Positions 19,388 through 29,060 of a DNA stretch of 64,000 nt are shown here, piece after piece (positions within the stretch are counted from its first letter, which is position 1; the number at the start of each line of letters is the position of its first letter). This DNA is from Reinekea sp. G2M2-21. GTDB taxonomy: Bacteria > Pseudomonadota > Gammaproteobacteria > Pseudomonadales > Natronospirillaceae. The translations under genes and the position numbers were made by a program. Under the pieces are notes generated by a model. It made no database searches, had not been told where the DNA came from, and worked only from the letters and a program-made list of their open reading frames with translations. The stretch is taken from NCBI RefSeq assembly GCF_015687175.1, contig NZ_JADPQG010000001.1:682001-746000 (forward strand), read 5' to 3'.

Positions 19388-21879
19388 AACTGACCCGTCG
19401 AGATGTGGTTAAGGCGCAGGCAGCGGCAGCGGCAGCGTCGGTTGCTGGCATATCAATGCCAGCCCAGGCTACGAACTTAATTGCCAGCAGTAAAGAAAAT
19501 CGAATTCAGTGGGATAAAGCCCCTTGTCGATTTTGCGGAACCGGTTGTTCGGTGTCTGTCGGTACAAAAGAAGGGCGGGTCGTCGCTACTCACGGCGATC
19601 AGTTGGCACCGGTAAACCGTGGTTTGAACTGTATTAAGGGTTACTTCCTGGCCAAAATTATGTACGGCAAGGATCGATTAACCCAGCCTCTGTTGCGAAA
19701 AACCAACGGCAAGTACGACAAAAATGGTGAGTTCACTCCGGTAAGTTGGGATGAAGCCTTCGATATCATGGCTGAGAAGTGGAAAACCACGCTGAAAAGC
19801 AAAGGTCCGGATGCGATTGGAATGTTCGGTTCTGGTCAATGGACTGTTTGGGAAGGATACGCGGCATCCAAATTAATGAAGGCGGGTTTCAGGTCCAACA
19901 ACATTGAGCCCAATGCACGTCATTGTATGGCTTCTGCGGTAGCCGGGTTCATGCGTACTTTTGGTATTGATGAGCCAATGGGGTGTTATGACGATTTTGA
20001 ACATGCGGATGCTTTTGTCCTTTGGGGCTCAAACATGGCGGAGATGCACCCGATTTTGTGGACGCGCCTGACGGACCGTCGATTGTCGTATCCCCACGTG
20101 AAAGTGGCTGTGATGTCGACATTCCAGCATCGCAGTTTTGATCTGGCGGATATTCCGATGGTGTTCAAACCACAAACGGATCTGACTATCGCCAATGCCA
20201 TTGCTAACTACATTATTCAGAACGACAAAGTAAACAAAGACTTTGTCGGTAAACACGTGAATTTCCGGGAAGGGATGACGGACATTGGTTATGGCTTACG
20301 ACCAGAACATCCACTTGAGAAGAAGGCAAAAAATGCCAGTAAGGCAGGCGCATCCGAAGGCATCGACTTCGCTACCTACGCAAAATACGTGTCTGAATAC
20401 ACTATGGAGCGGGCCGCGCGTGAATCCGGCGTTCCTGAAAATCGCTTAATTGAGTTGGCCGAGTTGTATGCAGACCCTAATCGGAAGGTGATGTCCTTGT
20501 GGACGATGGGTGTTAATCAGCATACTCGCGGTGTTTGGATGAACAACCTGATTTATAACCTGCATCTGTTGACTGGTAAGATCTCTGAACCAGGTAACAG
20601 TCCATTTTCCTTGACTGGTCAACCCTCTGCATGTGGTACCGCACGGGAAGTGGGAACCTTCGCCCACCGGCTGCCAGCAGATATGGTTGTTGCGAATGAT
20701 AAGCACCGCGCTATTGCAGAAAAAATTTGGCGTCTACCCGAGGGTACTATCCCATCAAAGGTCGGGGCACACGCAGTACTGCACAACCGAAAGTTGAAAG
20801 ATAGTGAAATTAATTGTTATTGGGTGCAGGTTAATAACAACGTTCAAGCGGCGCCGAACCTCAATGAGGAAACGCTGCCGGGTTACCGCAATCCCGACAA
20901 CTTTATCGTTGTTTCCGATGCTTACCCCACAGTGACTTGTGAAGCTGCCGATCTGGTTTTACCAACGGCGATGTGGGTAGAAAAAGAGGGTGCTTTTGGT
21001 AATGCTGAGCGTCGCACGCAGTTCTGGCACCAGCTGACGAACGCACCGGGAGAGTCGAAGTCGGACTTGTGGCAATTGATGGAATTCTCTAAGCGTTTCA
21101 CTACAGAAGATGTGTGGCCAGCTGAGCTGCTCGATGCCAATCCCGATTATAAAGGTATGACTCTGTTTGACGTGCTGTATCGCAACGGCAATGTTGACGC
21201 TTTCGGCATCGATGAGGTCAACAAAGAGTATGCTAACGACGAAGCTGAACACTTTGGTTTCTATGTACAGAAAGGATTGTTTGAGGAATACGCTGCTTTC
21301 GGACGAGGCAAGGCTCACGATTTGGCCCCATTTGATACTTACCACGAAACGCGTGGTTTGCGTTGGCCGGTGGTTGGCGGAAAAGAAACGCAATGGCGCT
21401 TCCGTGAAGGTTATGATCCATATGTTGAAGCTGGGAAGGGCGTGCAGTTCTATGGTAAGCCGGACGGGAAAGCGATCATCTTTGCATTACCGTATGAGCC
21501 ACCTGCGGAAAGTCCCGATAAAGAGTTTGATCTTTGGTTGTCCACCGGTCGCGTGCTGGAACATTGGCACTCAGGTTCGATGACTCAACGTGTCCCCGAG
21601 CTATATAAGGCAGTTCCTGATGCGCTTTGCTATATGCATCCAGAAGACGCGCGCGAACGTGGGCTGCGGCGCGGTGATGAAATCAAAGTCGTTTCACGCC
21701 GTGGTGAAATTCGTACGCGCGTGGAAACGCGTGGTCGAAACAAACCACCAAGAGGGCTGGTTTTTGTACCGTGGTTCGATGCCAGTCAGTTGATTAACAA
21801 GTGTACGCTGGATGCTATCGACCCGATTTCTAAACAGACAGACTTTAAAAAATGTGCTGTGAAAGTGACGAAGGTTTAA
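19384..21879 (+). CDS. napA: Periplasmic nitrate reductase catalytic subunit
   Basis: An 831-residue molybdoenzyme reducing nitrate to nitrite in the periplasm. The Tat signal begins [12 protein letters not shown] and ends near residue 30. The [4Fe-4S] ligands are Cys48, Cys51, Cys55 (CRFCGTGC) and Cys83 (GLNCIKG). The Mo-coordinating cysteine is Cys181 in [13 protein letters not shown]. The C-terminal molybdopterin-dinucleotide-binding domain includes [15 protein letters not shown]. Length is normal. It relies on NapD and the adjacent MoeA and receives electrons from NapB. Confidence 0.97.
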   Translation: MKLTRRDVVKAQAAAAAASVAGISMPAQATNLIASSKENRIQWDKAPCRFCGTGCSVSVGTKEGRVVATHGDQLAPVNRGLNCIKGYFLAKIMYGKDRLTQPLLRKTNGKYDKNGEFTPVSWDEAFDIMAEKWKTTLKSKGPDAIGMFGSGQWTVWEGYAASKLMKAGFRSNNIEPNARHCMASAVAGFMRTFGIDEPMGCYDDFEHADAFVLWGSNMAEMHPILWTRLTDRRLSYPHVKVAVMSTFQHRSFDLADIPMVFKPQTDLTIANAIANYIIQNDKVNKDFVGKHVNFREGMTDIGYGLRPEHPLEKKAKNASKAGASEGIDFATYAKYVSEYTMERAARESGVPENRLIELAELYADPNRKVMSLWTMGVNQHTRGVWMNNLIYNLHLLTGKISEPGNSPFSLTGQPSACGTAREVGTFAHRLPADMVVANDKHRAIAEKIWRLPEGTIPSKVGAHAVLHNRKLKDSEINCYWVQVNNNVQAAPNLNEETLPGYRNPDNFIVVSDAYPTVTCEAADLVLPTAMWVEKEGAFGNAERRTQFWHQLTNAPGESKSDLWQLMEFSKRFTTEDVWPAELLDANPDYKGMTLFDVLYRNGNVDAFGIDEVNKEYANDEAEHFGFYVQKGLFEEYAAFGRGKAHDLAPFDTYHETRGLRWPVVGGKETQWRFREGYDPYVEAGKGVQFYGKPDGKAIIFALPYEPPAESPDKEFDLWLSTGRVLEHWHSGSMTQRVPELYKAVPDALCYMHPEDARERGLRRGDEIKVVSRRGEIRTRVETRGRNKPPRGLVFVPWFDASQLINKCTLDAIDPISKQTDFKKCAVKVTKV

Positions 21880-21889
21880 GGAGACGATC

Positions 21890-22342
21890 ATGAAAAAAAT
21901 AATCGCTTTACTCAGCATGGTTGGCGTGATGGCCTATGTCCTTGCCGAACCTCAGATTGCCACCTTAAGGGGAACCACCGATTTGGATCAGGAAGGTCAG
22001 GCTCCGAGAATGGCTGCGGAAGTTAATGATGACAAACGCACCGACCGGGACTACCCAATGGCGGCACCCAGTATTCCACATAAGATTGACGGCTATCAGA
22101 TCGACCTAAATGCCAATAAGTGTTTGTCGTGCCACAACCGACAACGGGTAGAGGAGTCGCAGGCGACCATGGTGTCGGTAACACACTTTATGAACCGAGA
22201 TGGAAACTTCCTGGCGGATGTTTCTCCTAACCGTTACTTCTGCACCCAATGTCACACCTCCCAAATTGATGTGCCTGCGCTGATAGAAAATGAGTTTATC
22301 ACCATGGATGAACTCCTCAACCGAGCTGGAAGCAGCCATTAA
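21890..22342 (+). CDS. napB: Diheme cytochrome c subunit NapB
   Basis: A 150-residue periplasmic electron carrier delivering electrons to NapA. Residues 1-19 form a signal peptide. Two c-type heme sites are present: CLSCH at 78-82 and CTQCH at 118-122, each with nearby histidines for the second axial ligand (His64 in SIPHKIDGY, His99 in SVTHFMN). A strong GGAG ribosome site precedes the ATG. AAGGAG for napC directly follows its stop codon. Confidence 0.95.
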   Translation: MKKIIALLSMVGVMAYVLAEPQIATLRGTTDLDQEGQAPRMAAEVNDDKRTDRDYPMAAPSIPHKIDGYQIDLNANKCLSCHNRQRVEESQATMVSVTHFMNRDGNFLADVSPNRYFCTQCHTSQIDVPALIENEFITMDELLNRAGSSH

Positions 22343-22352
22343 GGAGTACGCT

Positions 22353-22955
22353 ATGTGGAGTCGAATAAAAGACATGTTGCTGCAGGGGTGGCAGTTGCTG
22401 GCCAAACCATCGGTGCATTTTTCGCTGGGATTTTTAACCTTAGGCGGTTTTATTGCCGGGGTGATTTTCTGGGGCGGTTTTAACACGGCCTTAGAAGCGG
22501 CGAATACCGAAGAGTTTTGTATCAGCTGTCACGAAATGCGCGAGAATGTCTATGTTGAACTGCAGGAGACCATTCACTGGTCAAATCGCTCTGGTGTCAG
22601 GGCGACCTGTTCGGACTGTCATGTCCCTCATGAGTGGACCTATAAAATTGCACGAAAAATGCAGGCTTCAAAAGAAGTGTGGGGGAAAATTTTCGGGACC
22701 ATTGATACCCGTGAGAAATTTCTCGACAAGCGCCGTGAGTTGGCGGAACACGAGTGGGCGCGGCTGAAGAAAAACGACTCTCTGGAGTGTCGTAATTGCC
22801 ACCAATTTGAATCGATGGATTTCACTCGACAAAGTGAGCGTGCTTCTGAACAGCACAGTAGCGCATTGGCGAACGGTGAGAAAACCTGTATCGATTGCCA
22901 CAAAGGTATCGCACATCACCTGCCGGACATGAGCGGCGTTCCCGGTTGGGAATAA
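22353..22955 (+). CDS. napC: Tetraheme quinol dehydrogenase NapC
   Basis: A 200-residue NapC/NirT-family protein that oxidises membrane quinol and reduces NapB. The start is set at the ATG at 22353, with AAGGAG at 22341-22346; the frame also runs upstream into napB. A single membrane anchor is at about 23-43. Four CxxCH sites are at 56-60, 86-90, 146-150 and 179-183. The last reads [13 protein letters not shown], typical of the family. No napGH genes are present, so NapC is the only visible electron route to NapAB. Confidence 0.95.
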   Translation: MWSRIKDMLLQGWQLLAKPSVHFSLGFLTLGGFIAGVIFWGGFNTALEAANTEEFCISCHEMRENVYVELQETIHWSNRSGVRATCSDCHVPHEWTYKIARKMQASKEVWGKIFGTIDTREKFLDKRRELAEHEWARLKKNDSLECRNCHQFESMDFTRQSERASEQHSSALANGEKTCIDCHKGIAHHLPDMSGVPGWE

Positions 22956-22965
22956 AAGTGCAATC

Positions 22966-23003
22966 ACGACAGGCACGGTAACCCAACCGAGCCTGTCGTT
23001 TTC
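22966..23003 (+). terminator. Terminator of the nap operon
   Basis: ACGACAGGC pairs with GCCTGTCGT, with an inner helix CGGT/ACCG separated by single unpaired As, then a short T-run. It lies 11 bases after the napC stop. Confidence 0.8.
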
Positions 23004-23099
23004 TCGTCATCGGCATCCAGGCAAATGAACTTTTTGCGACAGATCAATACTACCACACAGCGGTGAGGTGAGCTGAGTGAATCAGAGATATTCTGACCT

Positions 23100-23552
23100 T
23101 CAATTTTCTTCCAAACAGATGGCCACAGCAGCGGTATAGGATTTCCAGTTAATCGGGATCACATACGCTCGTGAGTTCTTTGGCAAATGCAGGGTAGATG
23201 GTGTGCCTTCTATGACCACGGGCACAGAGATCATAAATTCCTTACCCAATGATGCTCGGGCATTGCCAGCAATGGTATTGGCGACTTCGCCCACCAAATC
23301 AACGAGGTTCGCTTCTGAGGTATCAGGCTCTCCGATACTCAGTAACAAATGTTTCAACAGGACTCTGGGGGCGGAAAAATAAACGCACCCTTTGTCCGGA
23401 CCAGATACGCCGATTAAACCCGTCATGTCCAGTGCCATGGGTTTGCCTTTTTCAGCAAGATAGGGCGTGCCGACCTGCACTGATTTGTCTGGTGTGTGAT
23501 TGAAGTAGCGGACCACACCGTCAATGAATATTTGAATTTTATCTTCAGACAT
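23100..23552 (-). CDS. CheX-like chemotaxis phosphatase domain protein
   Basis: A 150-residue protein with a single CheC/CheX-type domain. The stretch EANLVDLVGEVANTIAGNAR (about 79-98) is the family motif carrying the acidic and Asn residues used to dephosphorylate CheY-P. It overlaps the end of the cheY-like gene by 8 bases, so the two are coexpressed. It probably resets the adjacent CheY-like protein. No flagellar, CheW or MCP genes are nearby, so the output may not be motility. Confidence 0.78.
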   Translation of the reverse strand: MSEDKIQIFIDGVVRYFNHTPDKSVQVGTPYLAEKGKPMALDMTGLIGVSGPDKGCVYFSAPRVLLKHLLLSIGEPDTSEANLVDLVGEVANTIAGNARASLGKEFMISVPVVIEGTPSTLHLPKNSRAYVIPINWKSYTAAVAICLEEN

Positions 23553-23916
23553 AGAGAAAATCCGTTAGCTCAAGTAAGGCTGCATTAATGTCTTGCTCCG
23601 TGAATGGTTTCAGAAGAAATCCTCGAGCACCTTTTTCCAATGCTTCAATGCCGGTAGCTTTGTCGGAAAGTGCCGATACCACCAGAATAAGAACATCTGG
23701 ATTCAAACGGATCAATTGTTCGATACAGGCAATGCCGTCCATGTTCGGCATCGTCAGGTCCATTGTGACGACATCGGGTTTTGTAGCTTTAAAATGGGTG
23801 ATGGCTTCAGCGCCATTGCTGGCGGACGCGACCAGTTTAAAGCGCTCGCTTTGCACAGATCGGCGGATCTTGCTGCGGATGACATTGGAATCATCCACAA
23901 TCATTAGTTTTTGCAT
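23545..23916 (-). CDS. CheY-like single-domain response regulator
   Basis: A 123-residue receiver domain with no output domain. The start is placed at the ATG at 23916 (MQKLMIVDDSN); the open frame extends further into the kinase gene but those residues are not receiver-like. Acidic pocket Asp8-Asp9, phosphoacceptor Asp53 in VVTMDLTMPNMDG, switch Ser81 and Lys103 in FLLKPF are all present. It lies between a CheA-like kinase and a CheX-like protein on the same strand, so it is the likely phosphate acceptor of that kinase. Confidence 0.85.
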   Translation of the reverse strand: MQKLMIVDDSNVIRSKIRRSVQSERFKLVASASNGAEAITHFKATKPDVVTMDLTMPNMDGIACIEQLIRLNPDVLILVVSALSDKATGIEALEKGARGFLLKPFTEQDINAALLELTDFLYV

Positions 23917-23941
23917 GTCATGGTTCCTGGTGGTCAGAATT

Positions 23942-26041
23942 TTACGCCGCCTGCGTGGCGAGGTTGGTGGCGGCTGGCAAAGTAATGGTGAAGGTGCTGC
24001 CCATGTGCGCACGAGTCGCCACGTTGATTTTGCCGCCCTGATCTTTCACTAAATCCCGGATGACCGTCATTCCCATGCCTCGACCAGCGTCCATATCTGC
24101 TGCTGACTGTGTTGATAGGGTTGGCGAGAAAATGAGCGCAATCAGTTGTTTTTGGCTCATGAGTTCGGATTGCTGTTCCGTCACCAGACCCGATTGAATG
24201 GCCTTCAATCGAATTTGTTCCGTATTAATGCCTGCGCCATCATCCTGCACCGTTAACCGCCAATGACCGGAGCGTAAACGGCAGAAGTGTATGTTAATTT
24301 CACTGCGGGGCGTTTTTTGCAAGTCCATTCGATCCTGTACCGTTTCAATACCGTGGCTGATTGCATTACGGATAAATTGAATGCACAAGCGGTTTACGGT
24401 AGACGCTAACTCAGCGGGAAGCGGGTAGTCGTTTAATCCAGAGCAGACGATTTCGACCTCCTTTCCTTGTCGTTGTGCCATATCATCGGCCAGGTTTTGA
24501 AAATGCGTCCAATCGGGTTTTTCGGCAATTTCAGGTTGCGCTGCCACCTGACTCAGTTTAGCCAGTCGTTCCAGCAGTTTTTCTGCGGCATCTAATTGCC
24601 TGAGTATCTGATTTAGCAGGACCGTAAGGCTGAGAAAATCATTCCCGGTCAGGTTTTCATTGGTTGCCAGGGCTTCCAATTGGTCTTCAAACTTGTGTGC
24701 CAGTTCGGCAAAAGGGGTTAGCCCAAGTGAGGTGGCTTCGCCTTTAAATCCGTGAATCAACGCGTAAATCTGATGTACCTTGCCCATATGCTGTACGTGC
24801 GAACGTGATGGCAGTTTCAGAATATTATTGATTTTCTCCAGAGATCCGACACTGTTGCGCACAAACATCGGCATCAGGTCCCCGTTGGCGTGCATGATGG
24901 TAGACAGCAATTCCATTTGAGATTCACTTTGCCGACGGGCATTGTCCAGATCGCGGCTCAACATAACTTGCCGCGTAATGTCTGAAACCGTCGCCAGGAC
25001 GTGGGAAATAGTGCCGGTCACCACCACACGGGAGAACTGAAAATTCAGGAATTTGGATTGATATTGACCATTGTCATCCGCGATGTGAATTTCAATTTCG
25101 TTCAATGGGTTCAGTTCGCCGATCAGTTTTTGGTTGACCGTGGGTTTAAACAGTAACTTGATAAAGCTTTCTGCGGTGCTCATATCCTTTTCTGAAATGA
25201 GTGATTTCAACAAGCTTTGGAATGACGTACCGGCGATATCTTCACGGTGAAATATTTGCGTCAGCTTTTTCGAATACTGCTGTCCGATGGTCAGATGTTC
25301 ATCTAGGAGAAAAAGGCCTTCATTGACGGTTTCAAGAATTTCTTCAGTTTCCTGTCTGGACTGTTCAATGATGGCGTCGCTTTGTTTCAGTTGTTTCAGG
25401 AAATGAAACAGAATCAGCAAAAAATTCAGAATGGCCAATGACATACCCACGGTTTGAATCATCCGCAGTCTGGACGCCTTCGCCGTCGCTTTGTCTTCCA
25501 GCGCAACGGTTAACTCGTTCATCAGGCGCAACAGTTCGAGATTGTTGGCAGTGCCGTATTGAACGGCGTCTTGCAGTCGAGCCGTAAAGTTGGGGTTATC
25601 AATATTTGAACCTTGCAACAGCAATAATTTGATGCCCGCCAGAAAAGGACGCCAGATTTCATCCGCCGCGTTCAAGGCATTTTGGGCTTTACCCGGATCT
25701 GCGGGGTTAAGCTGCACAGGAAACCCGTTTGCATCGGTGGTGACACCACCATTTTTAAAGGCTTTCAGTGTGTTGTCGAATAGGTTTACCGAGCGTTGCA
25801 GTTCATCGAGAGCATTTTGGCGAGCGTCGGAATTGAACAGCGAGACATCCGTTTCCAGTAAGGATTTCATGATGCGTTGGCTGAGCATGCGTTGCCGACC
25901 AGCCAGGTTAACGGCGGTGGCGTCCTCACTGATTTGAAATGACATATAAAAGTTGGTCAGCAGAACGCTGGCGTCCAGCAACAGAAATAACGCGACTGAA
26001 ACTATGATGTTTCTGTACTTACCAATTCCGAATTTCTGCAT
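23942..26041 (-). CDS. CheA-like histidine kinase with PilJ-type sensor, PAS and Hpt domains
   Basis: A 699-residue membrane protein. The ATG at 26041 is chosen because AAAGGA lies about nine bases upstream. Membrane helices at about 12-32 and 220-240 flank a periplasmic PilJ/NarX-like domain with DATAVNLAGRQRMLSQRIM, similar to a nitrate-type P-box. A PAS-like region (about 250-370) follows, then an Hpt-like segment IYALIHGFKGEATSLGL whose histidine is the probable phosphorylation site. The CheA-type ATPase lobe comes last: FIRNAISHGIE, DDGAGI, and GRGMGMTVIRDLV. No P2 or CheW-like domain is visible. So it joins a direct sensor to CheA-style chemistry, with the CheY-like protein as the likely partner. 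Confidence 0.82.
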   Translation of the reverse strand: MQKFGIGKYRNIIVSVALFLLLDASVLLTNFYMSFQISEDATAVNLAGRQRMLSQRIMKSLLETDVSLFNSDARQNALDELQRSVNLFDNTLKAFKNGGVTTDANGFPVQLNPADPGKAQNALNAADEIWRPFLAGIKLLLLQGSNIDNPNFTARLQDAVQYGTANNLELLRLMNELTVALEDKATAKASRLRMIQTVGMSLAILNFLLILFHFLKQLKQSDAIIEQSRQETEEILETVNEGLFLLDEHLTIGQQYSKKLTQIFHREDIAGTSFQSLLKSLISEKDMSTAESFIKLLFKPTVNQKLIGELNPLNEIEIHIADDNGQYQSKFLNFQFSRVVVTGTISHVLATVSDITRQVMLSRDLDNARRQSESQMELLSTIMHANGDLMPMFVRNSVGSLEKINNILKLPSRSHVQHMGKVHQIYALIHGFKGEATSLGLTPFAELAHKFEDQLEALATNENLTGNDFLSLTVLLNQILRQLDAAEKLLERLAKLSQVAAQPEIAEKPDWTHFQNLADDMAQRQGKEVEIVCSGLNDYPLPAELASTVNRLCIQFIRNAISHGIETVQDRMDLQKTPRSEINIHFCRLRSGHWRLTVQDDGAGINTEQIRLKAIQSGLVTEQQSELMSQKQLIALIFSPTLSTQSAADMDAGRGMGMTVIRDLVKDQGGKINVATRAHMGSTFTITLPAATNLATQAA

Positions 26042-26265
26042 CGTGGCATCCTTTAAACGGCATGGGCGGTTGTAACAAGACAGCAAAGGCTATGCCATAC
26101 CGAGTCCTCATAAGATTCCCATGCGTTAAGCCCGTTTTGCGATTCTGTCGGTAAATCGTAAGCACTGATAGCTGGCACAGGGTAAACATTTGCCCAGTTA
26201 CGGGGCGTGCAGGATTGTTGGCTTTTTTTTGCTATGATTGGCCCGTTTCCACTGTGTGTATTGTT

Positions 26266-26700
26266 ATGGCTATTGTTTGCAGAACCGCGAAAGCTGAAGA
26301 TTTAGATGACATCAACGTGTTGTTTCAGAGCGTCCAGCGTGGGGCGGTAGCATTCAGTCGACGTCAGGAGATCGTGTTTCAACGACTTCTGGATGAAGCA
26401 CTTGTCGACTTATTGGTTGTTGAGCAGGATGAGTTTGTGGTGGCTTGCTGTCACTGCGCCATCATTCCAACGCTGGGGTTTGATGGACGACCTTATGCGA
26501 TGTTAAATCATTTGATTGTGGATCCCCTTAACCGGCGACAGGGGCTGGCGACTCGCTTACTGTCCTACGCGTCGGAATACGCCAAGAAGAGCGGGTGCTA
26601 TCAGATTTATCTAGCTGCCGATGCGACACAAGATTGGCAGCAAGCCTTTGTACGGAAATCCGGGTTTGTCGTCGATCAGAGTATTTTTGTTTATCGTTAA
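26266..26700 (+). CDS. GNAT-family N-acetyltransferase
   Basis: A 144-residue cytoplasmic acetyltransferase. The start is placed at the ATG at 26266 (MAIVCRTAKAEDLDDINVL), which matches the usual beta-1/alpha-1 opening; the frame is open a further 17 codons upstream without a ribosome site. The acetyl-CoA loop lies in HLIVDPLNRRQGLATRLLSY (about 85-104). The substrate cannot be predicted. It is 12 bases ahead of the SDR gene and probably cotranscribed. Confidence 0.82.
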   Translation: MAIVCRTAKAEDLDDINVLFQSVQRGAVAFSRRQEIVFQRLLDEALVDLLVVEQDEFVVACCHCAIIPTLGFDGRPYAMLNHLIVDPLNRRQGLATRLLSYASEYAKKSGCYQIYLAADATQDWQQAFVRKSGFVVDQSIFVYR

Positions 26701-26712
26701 ACGGGAAGAAGA

Positions 26713-27429
26713 ATGGCTGAAAAATTATGCTTATTGGTGGGTGGTTCTAAAGGTCTCGGGCGAGCGTTGCTGAAGACTTATTGTGAGAAGGGTTATTCTG
26801 TCGTTGAGTTCTCTCGCACCGGTAATAGTGAGAACCACCGGACAGTGGATTTGTCTCGGCGGGAAACCGCCATCGATACCATTGATGACTCCTTTGCGGA
26901 GGCTGCTAAGGGCCGCTGGGATGAAATTCAACTCATTATCAATGCCGCCATATTGTCACCAATAGGACCGTTATCCATGAGCGAACCGAAAGAGTGGTGG
27001 CAACAAATCGATATTAATTTTACGTTGCCGATCTCGACTTTAGGGCGCTTTCAGACCCACATGAAAGAGATGCCTTGCCGTAAGGTCGCCGCCTTCGTGT
27101 CTTCAGGTGCAGCAGATCATACGTTTGACGGATGGGGCTTGTACGGTGCCAGCAAGGCAGGGGTCAATCAGTTTATCCGCAGTATGGCGCTGGAACAGGC
27201 GCGTTTGCCATCTCCAATATTGTGTGCGATTCTGAACCCCGGCGTTATGGACACGGATATGCAAGCGAGTATTCGCAATGCTCGTCCTGATCAGTTCAGC
27301 CAACTCAACAGTTTTGTGCAGCGATATGAAGCCGGTGAGTTAGCGCCACCGGAAGTCGTTGCTCATAATATCTATACTGCGCTGTCCCAACCTTTTTCTA
27401 ACGGTGTTGAAATTCGGGTGGCGGGCTAA
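26713..27429 (+). CDS. Short-chain dehydrogenase/reductase
   Basis: A 238-residue NAD(P)-dependent oxidoreductase. The cofactor motif GGSKGLGR is at 10-17, NAA (NAAILSP) replaces the usual NAG, and the catalytic Ser-Tyr-Lys set is in FVSSGAADH and WGLYGASKAG. GGSKGLGR with a following hydrophobic start resembles benzil reductase/sepiapterin reductase-like SDRs. Its 3' end overlaps the 3' end of the convergent hydrolase gene by 32 bases. The substrate is unknown. Confidence 0.85.
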   Translation: MAEKLCLLVGGSKGLGRALLKTYCEKGYSVVEFSRTGNSENHRTVDLSRRETAIDTIDDSFAEAAKGRWDEIQLIINAAILSPIGPLSMSEPKEWWQQIDINFTLPISTLGRFQTHMKEMPCRKVAAFVSSGAADHTFDGWGLYGASKAGVNQFIRSMALEQARLPSPILCAILNPGVMDTDMQASIRNARPDQFSQLNSFVQRYEAGELAPPEVVAHNIYTALSQPFSNGVEIRVAG

Positions 27430-28258
27430 CAGCCTCAAGCTGGTTTTGTACCCAATGGATGGCCGCGACGACATGCTCAGGTTTGGAAAAGGGGATAAAG
27501 TGATTCCCTTTCGGATCGTAGTCGAGCATGACTGCTGATCGGGTTAACTTGCGCTGCAAATAAAATGCATTTTCCGGTGCAACCAACCAATCTTTTTTGC
27601 CCTGTAAAATTGCGGTGGGTTGGGTGACGGAGTCGAGTTGTTGCGCCAGTATCATCAGTTCCGTATCCAATATCAGCATCTCTGCGTTTGAGCGAGTCAT
27701 GTCCCGACCAATGATCCATTGGACCGGTTTTAAACGAGCCACCTTGTGATACCAACGAGGCTCGCTGACGAATGGGTCCGCCGGTGACGCGATCAGCACC
27801 ATGCCATCCACCAGTTTTGGGTATTCAATGGCCAGTTTCAGAGCAACCGGACCACCCCAGGAGTGGGCGACGAGAATAACCGGTTTTTGCAAGGCTTCGG
27901 ATTGTATCGCTCTGGCCAGAATGGCCGCTTGATCGGCCAGTTTCGGAAAAACATGGTTGTCGGCACTGAGGGATGTACCCCATCCGGGGCGGTCAAATGC
28001 GTGAAAGCTGAATGTGGTGGCGATCTGTTCTTCTGCCATTAGCGGTTTCCAGGCATCCCAACTTCCGGGTGTGCCATGAATGCCGATCAGTGTTGCCTTG
28101 GTATGGCCTGAAGATGGCTGCGTCACCCAGCCAATGGAACCGGCAAATTCGCCTACGTTGATGGGTGCTACCGTCATGGTTTGTTCGGCAAACGACTGCG
28201 CAGGCAATACAAGTAAGCCAGTAAACAACAATGCACTTACCGATTTCTGTAGCCTCAT
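27398..28258 (-). CDS. Exported alpha/beta hydrolase
   Basis: A 286-residue hydrolase. The ATG at 28258 overlaps the upstream stop in ATGA, and the sequence then starts with a signal peptide MRLQKSVSALLFTGLLVLPA (cleavage after SFA). The oxyanion region GIHGTPGSWDAW, the nucleophile elbow VAHSWGGPVAL and the late histidine in KGNHFIPFS complete the catalytic machinery. Location is periplasmic or secreted. The substrate is not evident; haloalkane-dehalogenase-like, esterase and lactonase activities are all possible. It is translationally coupled to the membrane protein before it. Confidence 0.82.
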   Translation of the reverse strand: MRLQKSVSALLFTGLLVLPAQSFAEQTMTVAPINVGEFAGSIGWVTQPSSGHTKATLIGIHGTPGSWDAWKPLMAEEQIATTFSFHAFDRPGWGTSLSADNHVFPKLADQAAILARAIQSEALQKPVILVAHSWGGPVALKLAIEYPKLVDGMVLIASPADPFVSEPRWYHKVARLKPVQWIIGRDMTRSNAEMLILDTELMILAQQLDSVTQPTAILQGKKDWLVAPENAFYLQRKLTRSAVMLDYDPKGNHFIPFSKPEHVVAAIHWVQNQLEAVSPPPEFQHR

Positions 28259-28647
28259 GACGCGTTCACCGGACATTGGGTTCTTAATAACAGGACCAGA
28301 TATCCGGTTCCCCAGATTAAACCCGGCAAGATTGATTGGACGATATTGGGTGTCCCCGCCAGCGTATGCAAACCAGCTGGCACGGTACACAATACGGCAA
28401 AACCCAGCAGGAAACTTCCGATACGGGCTGCATGTGAGCTGCCCAGGCGACGAAAAGTGTGGATGACGGCAACACCCAGGGCAAGCGTCGAGACAAAGGC
28501 GTAGCCGCCCTGAATCAAGAAGGCGATAAGCGCAGTGTTATACCCATAGCTGACATTACTGAACGCCGCCCAACTGCCGTATACGATTAACGCCAGGACA
28601 GCAGAGATGTGAGGTTGGAGCAATTTGTGAATCATATGGGCCGTCAT
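28255..28647 (-). CDS. Four-helix membrane protein, function unknown
   Basis: A 130-residue protein with four predicted membrane helices (about 12-30, 42-62, 72-90 and 104-122). I do not recognise a family. Its stop overlaps the start of the exported hydrolase, so the two are coexpressed. A second ATG four codons downstream is also possible, and neither start has a strong ribosome site. Confidence 0.65.
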   Translation of the reverse strand: MTAHMIHKLLQPHISAVLALIVYGSWAAFSNVSYGYNTALIAFLIQGGYAFVSTLALGVAVIHTFRRLGSSHAARIGSFLLGFAVLCTVPAGLHTLAGTPNIVQSILPGLIWGTGYLVLLLRTQCPVNAS

Positions 28648-28679
28648 TTGGTTGAAATGACGTCAGACCGTTGCTCGCG

Positions 28680-29060
28680 TTAAAAGTTCAGTGCTTCGAC
28701 ATAGACCCATCGGTTTTTCAGTTTTCGGAACAACGATCGTTCGTGTACACAGGCTTCCCCTTCATCCGCAGCGTAATAGGCTTTAAATTCAACCGTTGCT
28801 TTTTTTAAGCCCGGTTTGTGATGAAGAACCTCTAAGCGTAACCATTGCGTGGCATTCAGCTCGGTCTGATTGAGTTCCGGACAATGATCCGGGTGCCAAG
28901 TTTTGATCAAATAAGGTACGTTCATTTGAGTGTAGGCGGTGTAGCGTGAACGCATCAGCTGTTCTGCCGTGATAGCATGGGCGCCCTGTTCAAGGTATCG
29001 ACTGCAACATTGTGAGTAGGTCGTGGGTTGACCGCAGGGGCAAGGTTCAGTGTTTAGCAT
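28680..29060 (-). CDS. YchJ-family protein with SEC-C motif
   Basis: A 126-residue cytoplasmic protein. The N-terminal SEC-C zinc motif reads CPCGQPTTYSQCCSRYLE, followed by the YchJ hallmark AEQLMRSRYTAYTQMN and a beta-rich middle domain (VEFKAYYAADEGEACVHERS). The family (UPF0225) is widespread in proteobacteria, but its function is not established. It overlaps the DUF3549 gene by 14 bases. Confidence 0.88.
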   Translation of the reverse strand: MLNTEPCPCGQPTTYSQCCSRYLEQGAHAITAEQLMRSRYTAYTQMNVPYLIKTWHPDHCPELNQTELNATQWLRLEVLHHKPGLKKATVEFKAYYAADEGEACVHERSLFRKLKNRWVYVEALNF

